A stretch of DNA of 64,000 bases, taken from contig OU015527.1 in NCBI GenBank assembly GCA_907165065.1, positions 19,667,686 through 19,731,685 on the forward strand. The letters run 5' to 3'. The position numbers were made by a program, and so were the translations under genes. Origin of the DNA: Caprimulgus europaeus (taxonomy: Eukaryota; Chordata; Aves; Caprimulgiformes; Caprimulgidae). Of this stretch, positions 52,323 to 63,036 are shown one piece after another. Each line of letters opens with the position of its first letter. Position 1 is the stretch's first letter. The notes under the pieces were generated by a model. It saw nothing but the letters and a program-made list of their open reading frames with translations, ran no database searches and was not told the origin of the DNA.

Positions 52323-52921
52323 TGTCCTGATCCAATATTGAGATCATTCAAATGCCCCGATCCGATGTCAGGGAAGGTTTCTATATGATCCCAAGAGCGG
52401 GATTAAGACACAAATGAGATCAAGTGCCGTACTCCCGAAACACTATTTATTACAAAAAGAAAAAGTAATAAAGAAAATAGCAATAGGATAAGTTGGAATG
52501 AAAGATGGAAATCAAGCAAGGAGTCGGGATAGGGCTGCAAGAATAGTCACCGCCATGGGTCCAGCAGCGAGGTGACCGTGAAGGGGGGGCGAAGAGGGCT
52601 CAGTTGCTTGTTCCAGCGGTGGTGTAGCATGGCGTGGTGCTGTCAGGCAGTCGTCCTCTCTGTCTCTCTCCTTGTCTTTCTCCTCTTCTCCCTCCCACCC
52701 TTGCCCATGCAGGTTCTCCTCAAATACCCACTCGAGGGCTGTGGTTTCCATAGCAATGGCATGGCTCTTTGTGCCCCCCAGCACTTGGGGCAGGGACATG
52801 TCTGGGCAGAACACCCCCGCGGGCAGGACGCCTTCACAAGTTGGGGTTTCCAGAACCCAGTGGTCTTGTGACTGTCCTTGCAAGCAATCTTTGAGACAAG
52901 TCTGTAGTCCAGTTCCTCACA
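52323..52921 (-). mobile_element. Solo LTR of a distinct ERV family, minus strand, TSD CTAAT/CCAAT
   Basis: The plus strand runs from TGTCCTGATCC to CAGTTCCTCACA, 599 bp, flanked by CTAAT (52318-52322) and CCAAT (52922-52926), a 4/5 match. On the minus strand it begins TGTGAGGAACTGG. It contains AATAAA (plus 52446-52451) followed by TTTCGGGAGTACGGCAC as a probable R/U5, and it ends GGATCAGGACA. It shares no block with the other LTR families here. It has a pyrimidine-rich CTCTCTGTCTCTCTCCTTG tract in the middle. No internal ERV sequence is attached. Confidence 0.8.
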
Positions 52922-52977
52922 CCAATGATGTGTGGTTTTTAGTCATATGGACAGAAGATCAGCATATTATTTGGGCT

Positions 52978-53280
52978 TGTTTTGCCTGATATTGAGTTAA
53001 TTTTCTTCTTAGTAGTTTGTATCATTCCATGTTTTTGATTTGTGACCGAAACAGTACTGAAAATATTTTAGATGTTTTAGCTGTTTTAGTTTAGAACTGC
53101 TCAGGAAGCAGTTCTTACACCCTGTCACGGCATTTTCTATTTCTCCTACTAGAAAACAAGCTGTGGTACACGAGAATCTGGGAGGGACACAGCTTGGACA
53201 GCTGAGCCCAGCTGACCAAAAGGAAATCCCACACCCAGTAACACCATGCTCAGCAAAAAAAAAAAGTTGGAGGGAAAGAA
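52978..53280 (+). mobile_element. GTTTTGGCTGGG-family LTR (plus), left part, split by CR1
   Basis: It matches the 61.5-kb LTR: GAGTTAATTTTCTTCTTAGT, CAGCTGACCAAAAGG and AACACCATGCTCAGCA, followed by an A-run. It stops at GGAGGGAAAGAA (53269-53280), where a CR1 begins. In the uninterrupted 61.5-kb copy the next bases are GGAGGAAGGG, and GGAGAAAGGG is found here only after the CR1. Confidence 0.85.
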
Positions 53281-53975
53281 TAGTCATAGAATCAAAGGAT
53301 GTTGTGAGTTGGAAGGGACCCACAAGGATCATTGAGTCCAACTTTTGACCTAGCATAGGACAGTCACAAGATTCAGACCATGTGTCTGAGGGTCTTGTCC
53401 AAATGGGTATTGAATGTTGTCAGGCTTGGTGCCATGACCACCTCCCTGGGGAGCCTGTTCCAGTGCTCCACCACCCTCTGGGTGAAGGACCTTTTCCTAA
53501 TGGCCAACCTAAACCTCCCTGGCACGTCTTCCTTCCATTTGCCCTGGTCCTGTCATTGGTCACCAGAGAGAAGAGATTAGGGCCTGCCCCTCTTCCTCTT
53601 GTGGGGAAGTTACAGACTGTGAAGAGATCTCCTCTCAGACTACTCTTCTCAAGGCTGAACAAACCAAGTGACTTCAGCCTCTCCTTGTATGATTTCTCCT
53701 CTCAGCCCTTCACCAATTTCATGTCCCTCCTCTGGCCACTCTCTAGTAGCTTTATGTCCTTTTTATACTGCACCCAGCACTCAAGGTGAGATCACACCAG
53801 AGCAGAGCAGAGCGGTACAATCACCTCCCTCGACCGGCTCGCAGTGCAGTGCTGGAGCCGGTTGGCCCTCCTCGCTGCCAGGGATCACTGTTGGCTCATG
53901 CTCAACTTGCTATCCACCAGAACCCCCAGGTCCCTCTCTGTAGGGCTGCTCTCCAGCCTCTTGTTCCCTAGTCAA
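53281..53975 (-). mobile_element. CR1 3'-end fragment (minus) inserted in an LTR
   Basis: It starts with TCATAGAATCAAAGGATG on plus (a mutated CR1 terminal repeat), then GTTGGAAGGGACCCACAAGG. It continues through the ORF2 tail region, diverged and frameshifted (minus frame 53420-53662: LRGDLFTV, NDRTRANGRK). It ends near CAGCCTCTTGTTCCCTAGTC. Comparison with the intact LTR relative places both junctions within a few bases. No clear TSD is seen, which is usual for CR1. Confidence 0.9.
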
Positions 53976-54273
53976 GGAGAAAGGGTGGGACATTTGGAGT
54001 GATGGCATTTGCCTTGCTAAGTAACTCTTTTGCATGATGAAGCCCTACTTTCCTTAAACTGGTTAAAAACCTGCTGGCTGATGGGACACAGTGACAGAAT
54101 TCCTCATTTTGTTTTGTGTGGGCATGCAGTTTTTGCTTTACCTATTAAACTGTTTTTACCTCAACCCATGGTTTTCTCATTTTTACCTTTCTGATTCTCT
54201 CTCCCATCTCATTGGGAGAATTGAGCAAGCAACTCTGTGGGGCTTAACTGCTAACTGGGATTAAACCTCAACA
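53976..54273 (+). mobile_element. Right part of the CR1-split LTR
   Basis: LTR sequence resumes GGAGAAAGGGTGGGACATTT and keeps family blocks GGAGTGATGGCATTTGCCTT and TTTACCTCAACCCATGG, with ATTAAA at 54144-54149. It ends CTGGGATTAAACCTCAACA. With 52978-53280 it gives one LTR of about 600 bp. Confidence 0.85.
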
Positions 54274-56918
54274 GGATTGAAGGTTAAATACAACTTTTAA
54301 TCTGTGAGCAAATATGAAACAAATTTAAACCAAACAGATTTAAACCAAAAAAAGGAAACTATATATGTATTCATTATGGAAGGGAGACTGCTCCAATGAC
54401 TTCTGTCCAAATGACGTCAGTTGAAGTTATTTACACTGACTTTGGTCCACACATAGTATAGGAATAAGCTTCTACATTTCACAGACCTGATCAAATGTAG
54501 TATAAAATGAGAAGGAACAACTATATATAAAAGACAGAACTGCTGCTTTTGTGGTCTACAGCTTTGAAGTGAAATGGTGGTACTTTTTATTTAGGAATAA
54601 TAGTAAAGTTGACAAACATTCTTTCAATGCTACATCCAAAGAAAGATGTTTCAATTGCTTGTGAAGCAGACGGTAATCTAAATTGACATATTCCAGGAAA
54701 AGTATTTCAACCAAAAGCAGTTGGTACCTCACAGATCAAGCCAATGGCACTGCATTCAAAAATAAACAGAAACACAGACACATATCTGAGAGACAGCAAA
54801 GCATTATTTCTTCTGTCAGATTTAACTGCTTCTACAATCTTAAAATACTTTTGTCCCTAAAAAAATTATAGACACAAAACAAAGCAGGAGAGAGTTTTCA
54901 CGTTTTGTTTTCATAGTTAATCAGGGAAGACTGAAGGAAAATCTTCTCAAAGTACACAGACATAAATATACATAAGATGAACATCTGTTGACAATATCCT
55001 GTTTTAGTTCATTCTAGAATTCAATCCACACCTGTTAACATTCCCAGAACGGAACTAAATTTAAACTCAGAGTACATTGTTATTCAAGTGCTGTCAATGT
55101 GTGCAGTGACAAACGAAAACACACTGCTCAAGAAACTTGTAATACAAAAAACAATTCACTATAGCAAAGTGTGCCAAAACTGTAGCTGCTGCTTGCTGAG
55201 TAACCCCAATGATTTCAATTCATCAGAAGGGTAGCAATCCAAGGGTGCTGGAATCAAGACTTTTATAAAAGACTGGCATGTTTACAGAATGGGAAAGGGA
55301 GGAGAAATAGTACTGTTTCTAGCCAGCAGATTTTCTCTTATCCCTTATTTACAACTGTTTGTATTCTGCTCATTCAATAGTGTGTAAGTTTAGAAAGTCT
55401 AATTAAGAAGTAAAAAGAGATTTGAAGATATAATAGAAGAAATCAAGATATAAAAAGTTGGTGGATAGCAAAGTCTAAATTTTCTATAAGGTAAATGAGT
55501 TTTGCTGGTCTTACTGTCAAAAGACATGAGCTGAAATTCAAGCTGCTTGGGCACTGAAAAGATGATTGTCACTTGTCATTTTAGACTTATCTCAGTACTA
55601 CTTCCATGCTTTGTCAAAATGTCTTTCAATCCCAGATTAGCTCCCTAGAGGAAAAAAAAGTAAGTTTGTCATCTTTTCCAGTGACCTAACTTTGACAAAT
55701 TACTGATACATGTTTCACTTAGGGAGAAAATATTTCTCCTTGAATTCCTCACTTTCAGTCTGCTGGCACCCTTCAGTTTTGGAAGTAACTATTTTTGTAG
55801 TGCACCTTTTCAAATGTAAATTATTAAAATTTGTTTAGTATTAATACTAAGTTTAGCTCTCCCAAATTATTTAAATAGCTACATCATTAATATTTTATCA
55901 TTGTCACTGCTTCACCTCTAGGAAATATAATGTTATATCTGCAAGGTATTTCATCTTTTCTGTGAAGTTATTAGACAGATTCATAAGAAATGATGTAAAT
56001 AACACCCCATATTTTTTCAGTGCCTAACACTAGACCCTTTCTCAAAAAGGATATTGAAAGATCAAGAGGCAACATAAAAAAAAGCACAATATAGAAAAGA
56101 TGGCACAAAAATAAAGTGAAGAGTGAACCTTTTTGTTTAGAAAGTAGACAAGTAAAAGATCTTATTTGAATTTAGTGAATGGCAGATTGAAGTGTATGTC
56201 AAGATTACTGCATGTAGAATTAATTTGACAGATAATACCTTTATTGTTCACCTATTGTGGCATGTAGAAAATACTGTTAATGTTTCCCCAGGCATTTTCA
56301 AAGTCTCATCCTTGTTACTTATAGGTAACTGTAATGCAAATAAGATTGTCATTTTACTTTACTGAGGTGCAGTAAAGTAAAAAAATTTCAAGTCCTCTGT
56401 AGAGGGTATCTAGCTGCCTGGTCAGTATATACAGTAGGATAGAAAACACAGATATATTCTTTTCCTAAGTAAAAGCTCCAAGAAACTCCTTCTACTTTTT
56501 TTTCCCAAGGAGGACTGTAGGCTTATAATTTATTATTTATGAATTGAACTAGGCCCAAACCAGAATACATCCAGTGAGACAGAGAAAAATGTTACAAAAT
56601 ACAGCAATAAATACAGTCATTCAAGGACTTTAAGCAAAGAAAACAGACAAGAAAAATTTGAAATAAAACATGACATGGAGACAAACAAGATCCATAACGC
56701 TAAGATTTACACAGGCTTGTCAATCTACAGTATCTAGCTATCAAGAGTTGTGTAGACACTTTAATTATGTAGAAGTTTTAACATTCAACAAGTTAGAGAA
56801 AAAATTAAAGAATTAAATTACTAAAATTACTAAAATATAGCAAGACCCCAGAAAATTAACAATAAGCTACAGTAATCATCTCGCTATCACTGCTGGTGCA
56901 CACAGTGAACTGTCTCTT
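54274..56918. other. AT-rich non-coding DNA, nothing recognised
   Basis: No frame above about 65 codons and no element that I can name. Confidence 0.5.
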
Positions 56919-58043
56919 TGTACTGGGATCGTGTAGAAAGGTTTTGGTAGTGAGGGGCATAGGTTCCAGAAACTTCCTTTATGTCTGACAGAGCCCATGC
57001 CAGCCAGCTCCAAGAGGGACCCACTGCTGGCCAAGGCTGAGCCCATCAGTAATGATGGTAACACCTCTGTGATAACATAGATAAGAAGGGGAAGAGAAAA
57101 AAAAAAAAAAAAAAAAGCTGCACATTTTGCAGCTGGAGAGAGAGGAGTAAGAAGATGTGAGAGAAACAACTCTGCAAATACCAAGGTCAGTAAAGAAGGA
57201 GGGAGAGGAGGTGTTCCAGGTATCAGACCAGAGATTCCCCTGCAACCTGTGGTAAAGACCATGGTGAGGCAGGCTGTCCCTTTGCAATCCACGGAGGTAC
57301 ATGGTGGAGCAGAGGTCCTCCTATAGTCTATGGAGGACTCATGCCTGAAGGAGGTTGTTACCCCATAGGAAGCCCACAGTGGAGCAGGTTCCTGCCAGGA
57401 CATGTGGCCCCCATGGAATGAGATGAACCCACATTGGAGCAGGATCACTGACAGGTCTTGTGACCCCGTGGGAGATCCATGCTGGAGCAGTCTCTTCCTG
57501 AAGGACTATATACCATGGGAAGGACCCATGCTAAAGCAGTTCATGAAGAACTGTCAGTCCTGGCAAGGACTCACGTTGGAGAAGTTGGTGGAGAACTATC
57601 TCCCATGAGAGGGACCCCATGCTGGTGCAGGGGAAAAGTGTGAAGAGTCCTGCCCCTGAGGAGGAAGGAGTGGCAGAAAAAAATGTGTGATGAACTGACC
57701 TCAACTCCCATTCCCTGCCCCCCTGTGCCCCTGTGGAGAAGGAGGTGGAAATCGGAAGGAAAATTAAGCCTGGGAAGAAGGGAGGGGTGGTGGGGGAAGG
57801 TGGTTTCTAGGTTTTGTTTTATTTTTCATTATTCTTCTCTGATTTGTTTGGTAATAAATTAAATTTATTTTCCCCAAGTTGGGTCTGTTTTGCCCGTGCT
57901 GGTAATTGGTAAGTGATCTCTCTCTGTCCTTTTCTCAACCCACAAGCATTTTATATTTTCTCTCCCATATACAGTTGAGAAGCGGGAGTGATAGAGTGGC
58001 TTTTGATGGATATCTGGCATCTAGCCAGGATCAACTCGCCACA
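56919..58043 (+). mobile_element. Solo LTR of the long ERV family, plus strand, TSD CTCTT/CTCTC
   Basis: It runs from TGTACTGGGATCG to CAACTCGCCACA, 1125 bp, flanked by CTCTT (56914-56918) and CTCTC (58044-58048). It is the best single reference copy here for both ends of the family. It contains the serial GGAGCAG modules, an expanded A-run of about 21 nt (57096-57116) where the other copies have a mixed A/G tract, and AATAAA at 57853-57858. No internal provirus is attached. Confidence 0.92.
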
Positions 58044-58425
58044 CTCTCAATTTTGGATATGATAAGAGGATAGCAAAGATAATTTAAGATAAACATAGGA
58101 AACTGATTTTATAAAATATATTGTGACTCCAGATAGCAAACAAAAGTCTAGTGAAGCTTTGGTACTTAATAAGTGCTGCCTATATAGTAATTGATTTTGA
58201 CTTCCTGGTATCACTCCTTATAAGGAAGTCAAGTTTCTATTATAAATGTAGCAACAACTTTTCCTGCATAGCAAAATGGATATTATGGCTATCTTTATAT
58301 CATCTTTAATCTAATAAAGAACTTTTTATCTTTAGCTGTATGTTAAAAGCTGTATTATTTAAGCATCCTAAATTATGCAAGAGAGGCTCCCACGCACTTT
58401 AGGATCTTTGTGGTGTATAACTGAA
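58044..58425. other. Non-coding spacer between LTR and CR1
   Basis: AT-rich, nothing recognised. Confidence 0.5.
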
Positions 58426-58530
58426 TCACAGCATCACAGAATGTGAGGGTTTGGAAGGGACCTCTAAAGATCATCTAGTCCAAACCCCCCCGCCAGAGCA
58501 GGAACACCTAGATGAGATTACACAGGATGA
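58426..58530 (-). mobile_element. CR1 3'-terminal scrap, minus strand
   Basis: About 100 bp of CR1 3' end: TCACAGCATCACAGAATGTG, GGACCTCTAAAGATCATCTA, CAGGAACACCTAGATGAG. It then breaks into unrelated sequence. It is close in sequence to the 23.0-kb CR1. Confidence 0.93.
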
Positions 58531-61364
58531 TAACACTAGTGTCCCACAGACACCAAAGAAACATATCCATTGTTCATACTAAATGCACTTACGAAATAAA
58601 CATAGTGACTTAGAGCTCCTTCTGCAGTCAGGGCAGGTAATATAAATTTAGTAAAAATAATTTCCCAATACATGTGAGTAATAATATCAGCAGGAATAAA
58701 ACATGACTTGCAACAACTCAATGCTTTCAACACTTACAGGCAACCCAAGAATTTTTTATCTGAATTTGTTACCTTCAAAAAGATATGTAGAAGCGGAGAG
58801 GGAAGAGGCCATGCAGGAAGACCTGCCATTGGTTTGAATCTGGCTCCCCAGGGAAGAAAAAGAATGACTCTACCATCACAATACACTCAGTAAAAAAAAT
58901 ATACTTGGCAACAAGTAGAGTCTTACTCTTGCTGCCGTATACGGACCCGTCAATAAAGATTAAGTGATCAAAAGAAAATCTCACTTGCCCTTCACTTTAC
59001 CCCAATACTAGTATTTTAAAGTCATAGTTGGCCTAGACTAACATACGCAAGGCATGATAATGGTGTGTTTCCAAAGGTTTTGTTTGGAGAAAACTTACTT
59101 TTTCAATGTCAGTTGATGGGAAGCAAATTCATTACAGCTCAAAGCATAAGTTCTCATTAATGGAGACTGTATGTTAAAATTATTAACCAAAAATTCTGGA
59201 AAATCTTTAAATACTTCACAAACCTGCATACACTTCAAATCCCATTCTCTACCATTTTAAAAACTTATGGATGGCAGATTTAAAGTCAGATTGCAAATGC
59301 TATGCTAACCCACATTAGAAGCTAGAGCAAGGAACTTCTCAAATACATGTTTCGTCATCTTGGATCACATTATGGGTTCATCAAACCAAAAAAAAACTAT
59401 TTCTGGGTAATCACCGAGTAATCTGTTAACCCTGAAGTTCCCTTTTGTTTCCTTAACTGTTAAATATTAAATAGTTACAACAGATACAAAATTGCTCTGA
59501 ATATTTTATGCTGAGTGGACAGCTGTGATGCTTACTGTATCAATACATATTTTATAATTTAGAATTTACAAGGGGAAATATAAGCAAGAACATAAGAAAA
59601 TAAGCCAAAATAACTTCACTTAGTCCTCATTAATGCTTCAAAGGTCTGTCAAGATACCACAAAGACTCACGGGGTGGGGGAAGGAGAGGGAGGAGCTAAC
59701 AAACTGCTCATGGAATTAAAGTAGATGAACAAGATTATCCCTTCCAATAGAGGAGGTATTTCCTAAGGCACTGTTAATGTTCTGACACAAATATACATAT
59801 CAGTGTTTAAGGAACCTATTTGCAGTGCCCTAGGTAAGAAGGTCTTAGTACAGCTCGTTATGCACATGCAGTTTTAAATTTTTTTACTTGCATTTACTTT
59901 TTTAATTTTTTAGTATAAAAAAAAAATTACTACAAAATTTTTTACTTGTATTTACTTTTTACTTGCGTTTACTTTTTTGTTCTTACTGTTGAGAACAACA
60001 ACAACAACAACAAAAACCCAAAACCTTCATTTGACAAAGTTGCTATTATCTACTAGTAAGAAAATTCCTCTCAGAAAGGATAATCCCAGTTGAGCGTGCT
60101 TAATAGCACAGTTTGAGAAGTAGATGAGTGGGGTACAGGTAGCAGTGGAAGTCCTTCCTCTGAAGGACTTGGAGCACTCAGCAGGATTTGTAAAATTCAT
60201 CAAAAGTATCCCGAGATCTGTAAAGATAAGAGACAAGCATGTAAGTCTATTTGATTAAGTATTTCAATCTTAACAATTGTCTACAACTTCAGAAAGAATC
60301 TTAATCCACTAGTCCACGACATATTTGCAAGTGGTATTATTCTGATTTATAAAAAATATTTAATTATTGGGACATGGGGAATGACTTTGTAGGTAGCAGC
60401 TGGATCTGCCTTCTGTCTGGTCCTCATGCACTGGCTGAATATTGGTACAAAACAGAAAAACATGAACAGAATAGACTCCACAGGGTTTTATATGCTACCA
60501 GGTTGCTCCATTTATTGTTTGACTTCAAGGCCCAACCCTGTAACAGTTAACACTGTATATATCTTAGTTTGTGGCTGTGTTTCAGTAAGGGTCAAACAAA
60601 TTATTCCTCCTCTTTTATGTGATTGTGGAACATGGGATAGTTAATTCTGATTCCATTATCTGCAGACAGTATATACAGATGCAGGCCTGCACCATTTACT
60701 CAATGGATCACAACTCTGCACCTCATAATGAAGATAAATATTTTGAAAAATATACTAGAGGTCATATAGCCTAGTGCTCAGACCATTATATCAGAAGGAG
60801 ATAGAGGTGGCTTCAGATCTCCTCTGACAGAGAATAGTTGAATCTGCATTCCTTACACCTTGCTTGGCCTATTCCAAGTCATTATCAGCATTTTAAGTCA
60901 TGTGGATGTTCAAATACTATACATTAAAATACTTTTTTTCTGGTTATGTTTGATAAGCCTGATAAACATGAGAATAAATTCAAAATAATCCAAACTATTA
61001 TTGAGAGTTAAAGTGCATTTTGTTGATGGTGTTTAGTTTTGCTTTTTTGTTTTGTTTTGGGTTTTTTTATAACAATAGTTACGCAGTAGTACTGTTTTTC
61101 CTTCTACCATCTGTTATTTTCATTAAGCGATATGTTATTTTTCTTTCTGTTTGTTAAACAAATAATAAGAAAAAATGTAAACTCAAAGTTCAGAATTCCA
61201 CCATCCAGCATTTTTAATTTTCTGTGAACTATCTTTCTCTTAACTTGTCATGAGCTATTCCTCTAATATTTTTTCCATTTAACCCAAATACTGAAATACA
61301 TAAAACTTCTACTGCTGCACTGAAGTGCCTATTAAAATTTTGTTGTATGCAAAGACTTTGGTTA
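58531..61364. other. AT-rich non-coding DNA
   Basis: Nothing coding is recognised. A short local repeat of TTTACTTGYRTTTACTTTT occurs three times at 59881-59977, and a CAA run lies at 59996-60012. Confidence 0.5.
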
Positions 61365-61534
61365 TCACAGAGTTGTTTAGGTTGGAAGGGAAGTCTAGAT
61401 ACCCTCTGGTCCAGCCACCCAGCTCAAGTCAGGTCAGCCAGAGCAGGTTCCCCAGGACCAAGTGCAGTCAGGTTTTGAGTATTTCCGACAGAAACTCTTG
61501 AATATCTCCATTAAGACTCCACAGCCTCTCTGAG
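61365..61534 (-). mobile_element. CR1 (minus), 3' part, split by an LTR
   Basis: It begins TCACAGAGTTGTTTAGGTTG, with the CR1 terminal repeat reduced to one decayed unit. It runs through TTAAGACTCCACAGCCTCTC to TGAG, where an LTR interrupts it. The copy is clearly diverged. Confidence 0.88.
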
Positions 61535-62129
61535 AGTACCGGCTTTGGCTGGGATAGAGTTAATTTTCTTCATAGTAGCTTGTATTGTTCCATGTTTTGG
61601 ATTTCTCACCAAAACAGTACTGATAACACAGGGATGTTTTAGCTATTGCTGAGCAGTGTTTACACAGAGTCAAGGCATTTTCTGCTTCTCACACCACCCC
61701 ACCAGCAAGTAGGCTTCCGCTACTCAAGAATTTGTGAGGGGATGCATCTGGAACAGCTGACCCTAACTTACCAAAGGGATATTCCATAACAGCTAACACC
61801 ATGCTCAGCAACAAAATCAGTAGGGAAAGAAGGAGGAAGGGTGAGACATTAGGAGTGATGGCGTTTGTCTTCCCAAGTAACCATTACACATGATGGAGCC
61901 CGGCTTTCCTGGAGATAACTGAACATCTGCCTGCCAACGGGAAGTAGTGAATGAATTAATTGTTTATCTTTGCTATCATGTGAAGCTTTTGCATTACCTG
62001 TTACATTGTCTTTACCTCAATCCATGAGTTTTCTCACTTTTATCCTTCCAGTTCTCTCCCCTGTCCTGCTGGGAGGAGTCAGCAAGTGGCTGTGTGAGCT
62101 TACCTGCTGGCTGGAGTTAAACCAAAAAA
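61535..62129 (+). mobile_element. Solo LTR (GTTTTGGCTGGG family, plus) in a CR1, TSD CTGAG
   Basis: It is 595 bp with a perfect CTGAG duplication (61530-61534, 62130-62134). It starts AGTACCGGCTTTGGCTGGG, where TGTACTGG is expected, and ends GGAGTTAAACCAAAAAA. It is the uninterrupted reference here for the family also seen at 25.7 and 53.0 kb. Its blocks are GATAGAGTTAATTTTCTTCA, GAGCAGTGTTTACACAGAGT, CAAAGGGATATTCCATAACA and TTTACCTCAATCCATGAG. Its terminal bases have mutated from the usual TG...CA, yet the TSD is exact. Confidence 0.9.
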
Positions 62130-62555
62130 CTGAGTAACCTGTTCCAGTGCTTGACAATCTCACAGTAAAAAAGTGTTCTCTTGTGTTCAAATGGAATTGC
62201 ACATATTTTAATCTCTGTCTGTCACCTCTTGCCCTGTCAGTGGGGACTGCTAAGAGAGCCTGGGTCCATTCTCTTTATTCCACCCTATTCAGGTGGAATC
62301 CCATCCACACAGATGGGATCTCCCTGAGCCTTCTCATATCCAGGCTGAACAGTCTCAGCTGCCTCAGCCTTTTCTTATTGTAGGATGCTCCAGTCCCTTG
62401 GTGGCCTTTCGCTGGATTCTCTCCACTATGTCCATGTCTCTTATGTACAGGGGAGCCCAGCACTAGGCACAATACTCCAAACATGGCCTTACCAGTGCTT
62501 AGTAGAGGGGAAGATTCGTTTTCCTTGACCTACTTGCAATTACTCACAACCCTCT
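62130..62555 (-). mobile_element. CR1 (minus), continuation beyond the LTR
   Basis: CR1 sequence picks up exactly after the duplicated CTGAG at TAACCTGTTCCAGTGC, the phrase that follows CTCTCTGGGC in uninterrupted copies. It continues through the ORF2 C-terminal region (minus frame 62275-62484: LRQLRLFSLDMRRLREIPSV) and fades near 62555. There are several frameshifts. Confidence 0.88.
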
Positions 62556-63036
62556 TTACATCTTATAAAAAAGATAAAGTCTGATAGAGATCTACAAATT
62601 TATTTATCCTTTTTATTTTGACCTTAAAACCTGTGTTTCAACACATGTAGCTAAAATTTCCAAAATTTCTGTTGTTTATAACAGCTATACAAAAAGTGTT
62701 GCATATTTTATAATTTACTCATGTGACACAAAGGAATGGTAATAAGATTAGACTTATAATTTTGTATATTTAAGTGAAAGAACTAACAAATGCTCTTACT
62801 GAAACCATCACTTTTGTGTCTTGTATAAATTTCTAAAAGAAACAGATATAGACTGTAGCTGGGTAATTGAGAAGAGGCCTTTAGACAAATTAAGAATAGT
62901 ATTTTGTCCCTTATATCAGGAAATACAAGATTTGTTCACCAGATCTCTCCACTAAAATACTATATAGCAGCTAAGTTCTGAATATTTACCTGAAGCACAG
63001 ACATCACAGATTTCTAATATTCTTCTATATATATAT
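62556..63036. other. Non-coding spacer before the last LTR
   Basis: AT-rich, nothing recognised. Confidence 0.5.

Noticed and set aside
57096..57116. A-run as the poly(A) tail of a processed pseudogene
   Set aside because: It lies inside an LTR at a position that is A/G-rich in all sister copies, and no retrocopied gene precedes it.
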